A model generated the notes under the pieces. That model saw nothing but the letters and a program-made list of their open reading frames with translations. It ran no database searches and was not told where the DNA came from. Positions 33,647 to 41,942 of a stretch of DNA of 64,000 nt are shown here, piece after piece. The first letter of the stretch is position 1. Every line of letters begins with the position of its first letter. Source of the DNA: Haloechinothrix sp033042135. GTDB lineage: Bacteria > Actinomycetota > Actinomycetes > Mycobacteriales > Pseudonocardiaceae. The stretch covers positions 219,260-283,259 of the forward strand of contig NZ_WBXM01000007.1 of NCBI RefSeq assembly GCF_033042135.1, given 5' to 3'. The position numbers and the translations under genes were made by a program.

Positions 33647-34657
33647 TTACCGCTGCGAGGGCACGGTGCTCGCGCCGAGCACCTCCCGCGCCAGTTCCGG
33701 GGCGGGATTGCTGCCCGTGAGCACCACCGCGGCCCGCTCGGTCGCGAGCTCGGCGGTGGCCAGGGCGGCGATGGCCGCCGCGCCCGCCGGTTCGAGCAGC
33801 ACTCCGAGCGTGTCGGCGGCCAGTGCCATGCCCTGCCGCAGGGCAGCGTCGTCGACAAGCACGATGTCGTCGACAAGCGCCCGCAGCCTGCGCAGCGACT
33901 CGGGGATGGGCGCCGGGTTGGCCAACGTGGTGGCGATGGTCCCGATGTCACTGGCGTGTCCGGCGTCGTCGATCTCCCCGGTACGCCACGCCCGCGCCAT
34001 GGCCGGTGAACCTTCGGCGCATACCCCGACCACCCGCACCTGGGGAGCGTAGGCCTCTAGCCAGCACCCGATCCCCGCGATCAGCGCACCGTCACCGACC
34101 GGGACCACGACGGTGTCGAAGCCACGAGCGTCGCGGAGCAGCTCCCGCCCGATCGTGCCCGCACCCTCGCAGATGGCCGGGTCCCTGCCGTCCCGCACCA
34201 GCACCCGGTCCGGTTGCTCGGCCGCGTGCTGTCGCGCGGCGACCGCGGTGTCACCGTCTACTTCATACACCCGAGCGCCGAAGTCGCGCATCCGCGAAGC
34301 CTTACCCGGATCCACATCCGGACCGACGAACACCGTGACATCCACACCGCGCGAGCGGCCCGCGTAGGCGACCGCCTGACCGAAGTTTCCCCCGGAGTCA
34401 CACACGACGGAACTGCCGGGAGGGATCCCGTGCAGCAGCGCGCACGCCCCGCGCCCCTTGAAGCTGTGGAGCGGGTTGGCCGTCTCCAGCTTGACGAGCA
34501 GCTCCGTACCGATACGGGCGCTGAGCTGCTCGTCGACGAACTGCGGGGAGTCAAGGAACACCGGGTCGATGATCGCGGCGGCACGATCGATGCGTTCCGG
34601 CCTCAGATCCAACGTGTCGTCCATGGTCTGCCACGGTAGCCGCGGCCTGTCCACCAT
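33647..34657 (-). CDS. PLP-dependent threonine-dehydratase-like enzyme
   Basis: A 336-residue fold-type II PLP enzyme. The cofactor lysine is in NPLHSFKGRGA, the phosphate loop in VCDSGGNFGQAVAYAG, and late VGDGALIAGIG plus VLTGSNPAPELA complete the core. The family includes serine/threonine dehydratases and related beta-eliminases or synthases. It lacks the C-terminal ACT domain of biosynthetic IlvA. ATG 34657 follows GGTGAG; ATG 34624 is an alternative. It is divergent from an ATP-grasp ligase and a methyltransferase, so it may make or remove an amino acid for that small group; this is inference. Confidence 0.85.
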   Translation of the reverse strand: MVDRPRLPWQTMDDTLDLRPERIDRAAAIIDPVFLDSPQFVDEQLSARIGTELLVKLETANPLHSFKGRGACALLHGIPPGSSVVCDSGGNFGQAVAYAGRSRGVDVTVFVGPDVDPGKASRMRDFGARVYEVDGDTAVAARQHAAEQPDRVLVRDGRDPAICEGAGTIGRELLRDARGFDTVVVPVGDGALIAGIGCWLEAYAPQVRVVGVCAEGSPAMARAWRTGEIDDAGHASDIGTIATTLANPAPIPESLRRLRALVDDIVLVDDAALRQGMALAADTLGVLLEPAGAAAIAALATAELATERAAVVLTGSNPAPELAREVLGASTVPSQR

Positions 34658-34800
34658 CAGGGTCTCACCGGTTCGTGTGAGCGATCGCGACACCGAAGGG
34701 CTGGGCGGCCGAGGTAGGTCAGCGCTATGCCAGGATAGCCGTCGATGAACACGATTGTCACAACCATCGGCCGCTCGCCGAGCGGGAGCGGAGGTGTCAC

Positions 34801-36120
34801 ATGGCGACCCTGCTGATGATCGAGAGCTGGATGCGCTCTACCGGTCAGGCGCTGCCCGGGGTCATCGCCCGCCTCGGTCACCGCTACGTGCTGTTCACCC
34901 GCGACCCCGACCTCTACCCCGCCTCGCAGGCGGGCGCGCCGCACCCGGTGGTCGCGGGCGCCGAGACCGTCGTGCGAGTGGACACCAACGACCTCGACGC
35001 GCTGGTGGCCGAAGCCACTTCACTGGCCCGGCGAGAGCGGATCGATGGTGTGCTGACCACGTGCGACTATTACCTGGAGGCCGTCGCCACGGTCGCCGAG
35101 GCGCTGCGGCTACCCGGACCACCCGCCGAGGTGATGCGGCTGGCGACGCGCAAGCACCGGGTGCGGCAAGCGCTGGCCGAGGCCGGGGTGGCAGGCCCTC
35201 GCTTCGCGGTCGCGAGCGGTTGGGAGGAATGCCTCGTCACCGCCGCGGAGATCGGCTACCCGCTGGTGGCCAAACCCACCGACCGCAACGCGGGAACCGC
35301 GGTGCGTCGCGTCGACGGCGAGGCCGCGCTCAAGGACGCCTTCTGGGAGATCACCGGGGATACCCACAACACGCGGGGACAGCCGCTGGAACGGGTGGTA
35401 CTGCTGGAGGAGCTGCTCGACGGGCCCGAGGTGAGCGTCGAGGCGGTCACCTGCCACGGCGGGACGACGATCGTCGGCGTGACAGACAAGAGCGTGACCG
35501 GACCACCGTCCTTCGTGGAATCCGGCCATATGTTTCCCGCCGACCTCGACCCGGATGCAGCCACCGGTGTCGAGGACCACGTTCGCCGCGCACTGGACGC
35601 GCTGGGGTTCACTCACGGGCTCAGCCACACGGAGGTGAAGCTCACCGCGCACGGTCCGCGCATCGTGGAGATCAATCCCCGGCAGGCAGGTGGCTACATC
35701 TTCGAGCTGATCCACCTGGTCACCGGTACGCACCCGCTCGAGATCCTGATCGAGCTCAGTCTCGGCCACGTACCCAGCATCGGCACCGACACCGCGCCGG
35801 TGCTCAGCGCCGAGCCACCTGCCGCGAGCGCGGCGATCATGTTCCTGCTGTCCCCGAGGGACGGCACCGTGATCGCTGTCGACGGCACCGAGCGGCTGGT
35901 CGGCGACCCGACCGTGACGCGCTGGACCGCACCGGTCCCGACGCGCGTTCGCTACCCGCGGAGCAACGACGACTACCTCGGCCACGTCGTCGCCGTCGAT
36001 CACCACGGGCGCCGGGCCCGCGCGCTCGCCGAACGTGCCGTGGGCGGTCTCCTGCTGCGCTTCGACGACGGGGACGCCGTTGCCCCGGCCGGGGTGCCAA
36101 GCGGCGTGGTCGCGCGCTGA
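34801..36120 (+). CDS. ATP-grasp carboxylate-amine ligase
   Basis: A 439-residue ATP-grasp enzyme that would join a carboxylate to an amine through an acyl phosphate. Segments seen: N-terminal fold (MATLLMIESW...RYVLFTRDPDLYP), DGVLTTCDYYLEAVA, the nucleotide-binding YPLVAKPTDRNAGTAVRRV, VVLLEELLDGPEVSVEAVT, and Mg-binding RIVEINPRQAGGYIFELI. It is of the L-amino-acid ligase / BacD-like type rather than a core housekeeping ligase. ATG 34801 has GGAGG six bases upstream. The following methyltransferase is 77 bases away, and the PLP enzyme is divergent. Product unknown. Confidence 0.85.
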   Translation: MATLLMIESWMRSTGQALPGVIARLGHRYVLFTRDPDLYPASQAGAPHPVVAGAETVVRVDTNDLDALVAEATSLARRERIDGVLTTCDYYLEAVATVAEALRLPGPPAEVMRLATRKHRVRQALAEAGVAGPRFAVASGWEECLVTAAEIGYPLVAKPTDRNAGTAVRRVDGEAALKDAFWEITGDTHNTRGQPLERVVLLEELLDGPEVSVEAVTCHGGTTIVGVTDKSVTGPPSFVESGHMFPADLDPDAATGVEDHVRRALDALGFTHGLSHTEVKLTAHGPRIVEINPRQAGGYIFELIHLVTGTHPLEILIELSLGHVPSIGTDTAPVLSAEPPAASAAIMFLLSPRDGTVIAVDGTERLVGDPTVTRWTAPVPTRVRYPRSNDDYLGHVVAVDHHGRRARALAERAVGGLLLRFDDGDAVAPAGVPSGVVAR

Positions 36121-36197
36121 GCCCGCCCGCGGCGAGTGGCCTTACGATGGTGGCAGAGCAGGCACGGCGTACACCCCGTCCAGAGAGGTCGATCGGC

Positions 36198-36854
36198 ATG
36201 CGTGGGCTGTCCTCCTCGGAGGATCTCGCCGAGGCCGTGCGCGCCAAGGGGGTCCGGGACGAGCGGATCCTCGCCGCCATGCGGCGGATACCCCGGGCCG
36301 AGTTCGTCCCTGCCGAGCGCGCGGGTGCCGCCGCTATCGACGAACCGGTTCCGATCACGCATAACCAGGTCAGCACGCAGCCGTGGCTGTCGGCGAGGAT
36401 GTTCGAGGGATTGCGGCTGAGCGGTGACGAGCACGTGCTCGAGATCGGCACCGGCAGCGGCTTCGCCACCGCGCTACTGTCCCAGCTCGTCTCCCGTGTG
36501 GTCAGCATCGACCGGTGGCAGGACATGATCGACCGGGTCGAGCGCACGCTGGAGCGCAACGGTATCGGCAACGTCACCCTGCTGTCCGGCGACGGTAGCT
36601 GCGGGGTACCCGAGCACGCACCCTTCGACGCGATCGTGGTGTCCGCAGCCTACCCGTCGGTGCCGCGACCGCTGATCGAACAGCTTCGCCTCGGCGGACG
36701 GTTGGTGCAGCCCATCGGTTCCGGCGGCTACGAGGAGGTCACCGTTTTCGAGCGCACCGGAAACGACATGGCGCTGCGGGAACACCTCGTTCCGGCACGG
36801 TTCGTCCCGCTCTACGGTCGCTGCGGCTACCCCGAGGGCGGCGACCAGCCGTAG
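36198..36854 (+). CDS. Protein-L-isoaspartate O-methyltransferase family
   Basis: A 218-residue SAM-dependent methyltransferase with PCMT signatures: AMRRIPRAEFVPAERA, ITHNQVSTQPWLSARMFEGL, motif I HVLEIGTGSGFATALLSQL, and FDAIVVSAAYPSVPRPLIEQL plus LGGRLVQPIG. The classical enzyme methylates isoaspartyl residues for protein repair. ATG 36198 follows AGAGAGG; ATG 36147 is in frame further up. Directly following an ATP-grasp ligase, it may instead tailor a peptide product, as in graspetide clusters with isoaspartyl methyltransferases; no precursor peptide is visible, so this is speculative. Confidence 0.85.
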   Translation: MRGLSSSEDLAEAVRAKGVRDERILAAMRRIPRAEFVPAERAGAAAIDEPVPITHNQVSTQPWLSARMFEGLRLSGDEHVLEIGTGSGFATALLSQLVSRVVSIDRWQDMIDRVERTLERNGIGNVTLLSGDGSCGVPEHAPFDAIVVSAAYPSVPRPLIEQLRLGGRLVQPIGSGGYEEVTVFERTGNDMALREHLVPARFVPLYGRCGYPEGGDQP

Positions 36855-36897
36855 GGACGGCTCGTCGTGCCACCTCCCTGCTACACGACCGGCTCTG

Positions 36898-38208
36898 TCA
36901 GCCCGTGGCCAGCTCGATCAGCTCCCGGTAGCTACCGTTGAACTCGTTCTTGTCGAGCGGCGTGTCGGTGTACTGCCAGAAGGCGTGGGAGTCCCAGCCG
37001 GCAGGCAGGTTCCCCACGTCGTCGGCGTAGCGGGCGATCCACAGCGGGACGGTCACGCCCAGGTCGTGACCGTCGCCGACACAACGCTCCCACCACATGG
37101 TGTTCGTGTAGATCACCGGATAGCGTCCGGTGAGCTCGTGGTAGGTGTCGTGGAACTCCACGATCCAGTCCACAAGGGATGACTGGCTCATCCGGTAGCA
37201 GGTCTGACCGTACGGGTTGAACTCGATATCCAGCACCCCGGGAAGGGTGCGGCCGTCCGGCGACCAGTCGCCACCGTTGCGCACGAAGTGCCGCGCCTGC
37301 ACTGCGGCGGCGGAACGGTCGGGCAACGCGAAGTGGTACGCGCCCCGGATCATGCCAACGTCGTAGGCGCCGCTGTACTGGTGGTCGAAGTCGGAGTTGA
37401 CGAACGTCGTCCCTTCGGTCGCCTTGATGTAGGCGAACCGCTTACCCTCGTCCCACCAGTGCTCCCAATCCACCCTGCCCTGCCATCCGCTGACATCGAT
37501 CCCGTGCTGCGGATTCGCTTCGCCGTTCGACGCGAGCTCGGTGACCACACGCTCGGCCAGCCCCGGCAGGTCGACGGCCACGTCGAGGACGGCACCGCCT
37601 TCACTGTCCTGTCCGGATCGTCCATCGGCCGGATCGACCTCGATGGCGTCGGATCCCGCGCTACCCCCACCATCGCTGTCGCGCTCCACAGGGGAGTCGT
37701 CGAGCGACCGCTCGTCGTTGCCCTGGGAATCCCCCTCCCCTGCGTCGGTCACGGCGGGCAGCGGTAACGCCCGAGCTTCTCCTGCGGGCTCTCCGGCCGA
37801 CTCGCCAGCGGACTCACCGTCGCCGGAGTCCCCCGCTGTGGCGGTGTCCACGGCACGCGGCAGCGCGGCCAGCACGCCCGCGAAGGTCGACTCCGCTGAC
37901 GCGGCGTCCGGCTGCTCGGGCTCGGCTGGCATACCGGGGAACGCGGGGATGTGCGGCTCGTCGGTCCGCAGCAGCCCTGCGACCGGCATCGCGAGCAGCT
38001 CCCGCTCGAACGTTTCCGGCAGCCCAGGAAGCGGCGGGAGCGCGACCTCGGGTTCCGAGGCAGGCGGGGGGAGCAGCAACGCGGCGAGCTCGCCCTCGAG
38101 CGGGTCGGCAGCAGGTGGCAGCAGCGAACCGACCAGCAACACACCGGCGGCGGCCGCGCACAGGTCGCGCCAGAACCCTCCCTGCTCACCCGTGATCTCC
38201 GACGGCAT
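36898..38208 (-). CDS. Exported GH25 muramidase (lysozyme)
   Basis: A 436-residue exported enzyme. Residues ~13-35 are a hydrophobic signal/anchor (LCAAAAGVLLVGSLLPPAA). A long low-complexity Pro/Ala then Gly/Asp/Ser/Glu-rich spacer (to ~230) precedes the GH25 domain, which begins QHGIDVSGWQGRVDWEHWW and contains YIKATEGTTF, MIRGAYHFALP, the catalytic acidic pair in GVLDIEFNPYG, and VPLWIARYAD. GH25 enzymes cleave the MurNAc-GlcNAc bond. The spacer could carry the catalytic domain across the wall. A 14-bp palindrome is 32 bases ahead of the start. Confidence 0.9.
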   Translation of the reverse strand: MPSEITGEQGGFWRDLCAAAAGVLLVGSLLPPAADPLEGELAALLLPPPASEPEVALPPLPGLPETFERELLAMPVAGLLRTDEPHIPAFPGMPAEPEQPDAASAESTFAGVLAALPRAVDTATAGDSGDGESAGESAGEPAGEARALPLPAVTDAGEGDSQGNDERSLDDSPVERDSDGGGSAGSDAIEVDPADGRSGQDSEGGAVLDVAVDLPGLAERVVTELASNGEANPQHGIDVSGWQGRVDWEHWWDEGKRFAYIKATEGTTFVNSDFDHQYSGAYDVGMIRGAYHFALPDRSAAAVQARHFVRNGGDWSPDGRTLPGVLDIEFNPYGQTCYRMSQSSLVDWIVEFHDTYHELTGRYPVIYTNTMWWERCVGDGHDLGVTVPLWIARYADDVGNLPAGWDSHAFWQYTDTPLDKNEFNGSYRELIELATG

Positions 38209-38239
38209 CCGGATACGAACCTCCGCGTGCCGCCCGTCG

Positions 38240-38253
38240 CGCCTACGTAGGCG
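38240..38253. promoter_or_regulatory. Palindrome upstream of GH25 gene
   Basis: CGCCTACGTAGGCG is fully self-complementary and lies 32-45 bases before the leftward GH25 start. A weaker repeat, GTCAC..GTGAC, is at about 38317-38334. The remaining gap to the tRNA terminator (to 38453) holds no gene that I can support. Confidence 0.4.
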
Positions 38254-38453
38254 GCGTTTCCTGAGCTCTGGCTGCGCTCAGCAGTTCGATTCTTGCCGAC
38301 TTTCCGGCGAATGTCACCTGTCCGAGTGACAATGAGACCGTTTTGCGACCGCAGAGCAGGAACAGGGCGCAGCTCTCGCGCGCATCCGCGGCCTGAGAAG
38401 TAGATCAACCCCGGAACGTGACATGCTCCGGGGCGTTCCGTGAGCGGGCCTTT

Positions 38454-38489
38454 CCGCCGGGGCGTCCACTCAGGTGGACGCCCCGGCGG
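38454..38489 (-). terminator. Terminator hairpin after tRNA-Pro
   Basis: A perfect 16-bp stem (38454-38469 with 38474-38489) and four-base loop TCAG begin immediately after the tRNA 3' CCA. It lacks a T-tract, but position and strength make it the tRNA terminator. Confidence 0.75.
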
Positions 38490-38566
<77 letters not shown>

Positions 38567-38725
38567 GCCCATCCACTCGCCGTGAGCGACAGTAAACACC
38601 CTACCGTGCCGCTTGCCGTCCCGTGCAGGCGGCTCCCCGGAGCCGAGCGCTGCCGTCACGCCGAACGCTAGCCCGCCACACGATCACCATGGACACCGGG
38701 AGCTACCGCCCAGTAGTTTGCCGCT

Positions 38726-40378
38726 ATGGTTCAGCTCACAGCCCATGGCGGCCGGCTTGCCACCGATGTGGCGCGCGCACGCGGCATCACCACGATGTTC
38801 ACTCTCTCCGGTGGGCACGTATTCCCGCTGTACGACGGGGCCATCCGAGGAACCCCACCGATGCGGCTGGTCGACGTGCGTCACGAGCAGACCGCGGTGT
38901 TCGCAGCCGAGGCCACCGCACGCCTGACCCGCACTCCCGGGCTGGCGGTACTGACCGCGGGTCCGGGCATCACCAACGGTGTCAGCGCGATCACCGCGGC
39001 CCATTTCAACGGCACGCCGCTGGTGACCATCGGGGGCCGCGCGCCGCAGGTCCGGTGGGGATCGGGCAGCCTGCAGGAGCTGGATCACCCGCCGCTGGTC
39101 GCACCGGTCACCAAGTGGGCGGCCACCGTCAGGCGAACCGAGGACATCCCGGTGGCGGTGGACGATGCGCTGCGGCTGGCCACCACGCCACACCGCGGCC
39201 CGGTCTTCCTCGACATCCCGATCGAGCAGGTCTTCGACGAGGCCTCGACCGACATCCCCGCCCCGGCCGCGCGGCAGGGCGTGGAGCCTGACGCGGATCA
39301 GCTGGCTAGCATCGGGCGGCTGCTCGCGCAGGCACACCGACCGGTGCTGGTCCTCGGGTCGGATGTCTGGACCGACGGTGCCGAGGCGGCAGCGCGCCGG
39401 CTGGCCGAGACGGCCGACGTGCCGACGATCACCAACGGCATGGCGCGCGGTGTGCTTCCGGCGGGGCATCCCCTGCTGGTCACCCGCGCCCGCTCCCGCG
39501 CGTTCGGCACGGCGGACCTGGTGGTCGTGGTGGGCACCCCGCTGGACTTCCGGCTCGGCTACGGCTCCTTCGGCAGCAAGGACGGGTTCCCTGCGGCACG
39601 GGTATGCCACATCGCCGACGCTGCCGAACAGCTCGCCACGCACGTCGAGCTCGCGGGCTCCGCCGCGGGCGACCTCACACGCGCGCTGGACGGGCTCGCC
39701 GAGTCGTGGCGCAGGCAGCCGCGACATACCGGGCACGCCGGCTGGACGGCCGAGCTACGGCAGGCCGCCGACGCCGCCGCGGCGACCGACGCCGAGGCAC
39801 TGCGCTCCGACGCCGATCCGATCCACCCCGCACGGATCTACGGCGAGCTGCTCCGGCAAACCGACGACGACACCGTCATCATCGGCGACGGCGGGGATTT
39901 CGTCTCCTACGCCGGTCGCTATATCGAACCGCGCAGGCCCGGCTGCTGGCTGGATCCCGGCCCATACGGCTGCCTCGGCACCGGGCTCGGTTACGCCATC
40001 GCCGCCCGACTGGCACGGCCCTCCTCCCCCGTCGTGCTGCTGCTCGGTGACGGCGCCGCGGGTTTCTCGCTGATGGATGTGGACACGCTGGTACGGCACC
40101 GGCTGCCGGTGGTGATGATCATGGGCAACAACGGCTGCTGGGGCCTGGAGAAACACCCCATGCGCTCCCTGTACGGCTACCACGCCGCGGCCGAACTGAC
40201 ACCGCGGACCCGCTACGAGGAAGTGGTCCGGGCACTGGGCGGTGCGGGCGAGATGGTCACCACGCCGAACGAGATCGGCCCGGCGCTCGAACGTGCCTTT
40301 ACGTCGGGAGTTCCCTACCTGGTCAACATCATCACCGACCCGGAGGACGCGTATCCGCGCTCGACCATGGGGATCTGA
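38726..40378 (+). CDS. Acetolactate-synthase-like ThDP enzyme (IlvG/IlvB type)
   Basis: A 550-residue thiamine-diphosphate enzyme. The catalytic glutamate is in VDVRHEQTAVFAAEATARLT, the central domain holds RPVLVLGSDVWTDGAE, and the cofactor motif is VLLLGDGAAGFSLMDVDTLVRHRLPVVMIMGNN. Full-length domain order (PYR, central, PP) is complete. It may make acetolactate, but many stand-alone members use other 2-oxo acids, and no ilvN or ilvC is adjacent; M. tuberculosis IlvG (Rv1820) is the comparison I have in mind. ATG at 38726. Followed by a 136-base gap and a nitronate monooxygenase in the same direction. Confidence 0.85.
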   Translation: MVQLTAHGGRLATDVARARGITTMFTLSGGHVFPLYDGAIRGTPPMRLVDVRHEQTAVFAAEATARLTRTPGLAVLTAGPGITNGVSAITAAHFNGTPLVTIGGRAPQVRWGSGSLQELDHPPLVAPVTKWAATVRRTEDIPVAVDDALRLATTPHRGPVFLDIPIEQVFDEASTDIPAPAARQGVEPDADQLASIGRLLAQAHRPVLVLGSDVWTDGAEAAARRLAETADVPTITNGMARGVLPAGHPLLVTRARSRAFGTADLVVVVGTPLDFRLGYGSFGSKDGFPAARVCHIADAAEQLATHVELAGSAAGDLTRALDGLAESWRRQPRHTGHAGWTAELRQAADAAAATDAEALRSDADPIHPARIYGELLRQTDDDTVIIGDGGDFVSYAGRYIEPRRPGCWLDPGPYGCLGTGLGYAIAARLARPSSPVVLLLGDGAAGFSLMDVDTLVRHRLPVVMIMGNNGCWGLEKHPMRSLYGYHAAAELTPRTRYEEVVRALGGAGEMVTTPNEIGPALERAFTSGVPYLVNIITDPEDAYPRSTMGI

Positions 40379-40515
40379 TCACGCTCCGCACTGCCCGCCG
40401 TGCCCGCGCGAGACACGTCCCGGTGCCGACCGTCACACTTCCCTCGACACCGGGGCGGCGATCTCGCAAAGTGATCGTTCAGTGTCCTGCCGGGTGCGTT
40501 GAAGGGCGGCCGTCG

Positions 40516-41499
40516 ATGTTGACCACGCGATTTACCGAGATGTTCGGGATCGAGCATCCCATCGTCCAGGGCGGCATGCAGTGGGTCGGCCGTGCCGAGC
40601 TCGTCGCTGCGGTCGCCAACGCGGGAGCGCTGGGGTTCGTCACCGCGCTCACCCAGCCCACTCCGGAGGACCTCGCCGACGAGATCGCGCGTACCCGGGA
40701 GATGACCGACCGGCCGTTCGGCGTCAACCTGACCATCCTGCCCGCGATCGACCCACCGCCGTACGAGGAGTACCGGCAGGCAATCATCGAATCCGGCGTC
40801 CCGGTCGTGGAAACCGCGGGCTTCAACCCGAAGGACCACCTGCCTGCCTTCGCCGAGGCCGGAATCAAGGTCGTGCACAAGTGCACCAGCGTCCGGCACG
40901 CGGTCAAGGCCCAGTCCCTCGGGGTGGACGCGGTCAGCGTCGACGGCTTCGAGTGCGCGGGCCACCCCGGTGAGGACGACATCCCCGGCCTGGTGCTGCT
41001 GCCCGCGGCCGCCGACGCGATCACCATCCCGATGCTTGCTTCCGGCGGCTTCGCCGATGCCAGAGGGTTGGTGGCCGCGCTGGCGCTCGGCGCCGATGGC
41101 ATCAACATGGGCACCAGGTTCCTGTGCACCCAGGAGGCGCCGGTGCACCAGCGGGTCAAGGAACAGATGATCGCCCACTCCGAGCGCGACACCGAACTGA
41201 TCTTCCGGCCGTTGCGCAACACCGCACGGGTGGCCAGCAACTCGGTCAGCCGCAAGGTCGTGGAGATCCTCGAGGACGGCGGCGAGTTCGGCGACGTACG
41301 CGAGCTGGTCTCCGGTGCCCGTGGCAGGACCGTGTTCGAGAACGGCGATACCGAGGCCGGGATCTGGAGCGCCGGTATGGTCCAGGGCCTCATCAACGAC
41401 ATCCCCAGCGTCGCCGAGCTCGTCGAGCGGATCGTCGGCGAGGCCACGGAGCTCATCCAGCAGCGGTTGACCGGGCTGACCAGTACCACGTCGCCCTGA
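40516..41499 (+). CDS. Nitronate monooxygenase family flavoprotein
   Basis: A 327-residue FMN TIM-barrel protein. Typical features are HPIVQGGMQWVGRAELVAAVANAGALGFVTA at the start, the phosphate-binding LASGGFADARGLVAALALGADGINMGTRFL, and VDGFECAGHPGED with the active-site His. Such enzymes oxidise propionate-3-nitronate or related nitro compounds; some class members are enoyl-ACP reductases (FabK), so substrate is open. The frame extends upstream but ATG 40516 has a GAAGGGCGG region ahead and starts at the conserved MLTTRFTEMFGI. It may be co-transcribed with the ThDP enzyme. Confidence 0.88.
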   Translation: MLTTRFTEMFGIEHPIVQGGMQWVGRAELVAAVANAGALGFVTALTQPTPEDLADEIARTREMTDRPFGVNLTILPAIDPPPYEEYRQAIIESGVPVVETAGFNPKDHLPAFAEAGIKVVHKCTSVRHAVKAQSLGVDAVSVDGFECAGHPGEDDIPGLVLLPAAADAITIPMLASGGFADARGLVAALALGADGINMGTRFLCTQEAPVHQRVKEQMIAHSERDTELIFRPLRNTARVASNSVSRKVVEILEDGGEFGDVRELVSGARGRTVFENGDTEAGIWSAGMVQGLINDIPSVAELVERIVGEATELIQQRLTGLTSTTSP

Positions 41500-41639
41500 C
41501 CTACCGGCAGCTCGGTCAACCGTGATCCCGGACACACCGGCTGTGTTATCCGGCACACATCTGGCGAGGATGATCTTAGAATGCGTTTCAATATCCGCCA
41601 CGGGTGGTCACCGGGCAGTCGAGTAGGAAGGATCGCACG

Positions 41640-41918
41640 GTGTCTGCGGAGGACGATGACGAACTGAACCACCGCGAACGCGCCACGCTCCGTGCCGTCG
41701 CACGCGGGCAGGCCGAGCTGACCTGCAGCTGCGAGCCCGATCTGTTCGTCGAAGGGCTCGCGTTCTCGGATCAACTCACCGCGCACTCGCTCGTCCACCG
41801 AGGTCTCATCGCTCCCGTACGTCCCGGACGGCGCGGCGAGCTCGTTCCCGCCAAGGTCACCGACGCCGGGAGGACAGCGCTGAACGGCAGCACCACGGTA
41901 AGCACCACCGCGGCGTGA
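41640..41918 (+). CDS. Small conserved-type protein of unknown function
   Basis: A 92-residue acidic protein (VSAEDDDELNHRERATLRAVARGQAELTCSCEPDLFVEGLAFSD), with LIAPVRPGRRGELVPAKVTDAGRTALN near the end. GTG at 41640 follows GGAAGG by about seven bases. The composition suits a soluble protein; the pattern RATLRAVARG..L.CSCEPDLFVEGLAFSDQLTAHSLVHRGLI looks like a small winged-helix fold. No membrane span. It is convergent with der (25-base gap). Function unknown. Confidence 0.7.
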   Translation: MSAEDDDELNHRERATLRAVARGQAELTCSCEPDLFVEGLAFSDQLTAHSLVHRGLIAPVRPGRRGELVPAKVTDAGRTALNGSTTVSTTAA

Positions 41919-41942
41919 CGCCCACGACACGTAGGGCGCCCG

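Noticed and set aside
33538..33951. 138-codon N-terminal extension of the SARP regulator
   Set aside because: It overlaps the PLP-enzyme gene out of frame and precedes the conserved winged-helix start.
34755..36197. Long frame overlapping the ATP-grasp gene and leading into the methyltransferase
   Set aside because: It is an out-of-frame shadow of the ATP-grasp gene (Arg/Gly/Pro-rich); only the part from 36198 is methyltransferase.
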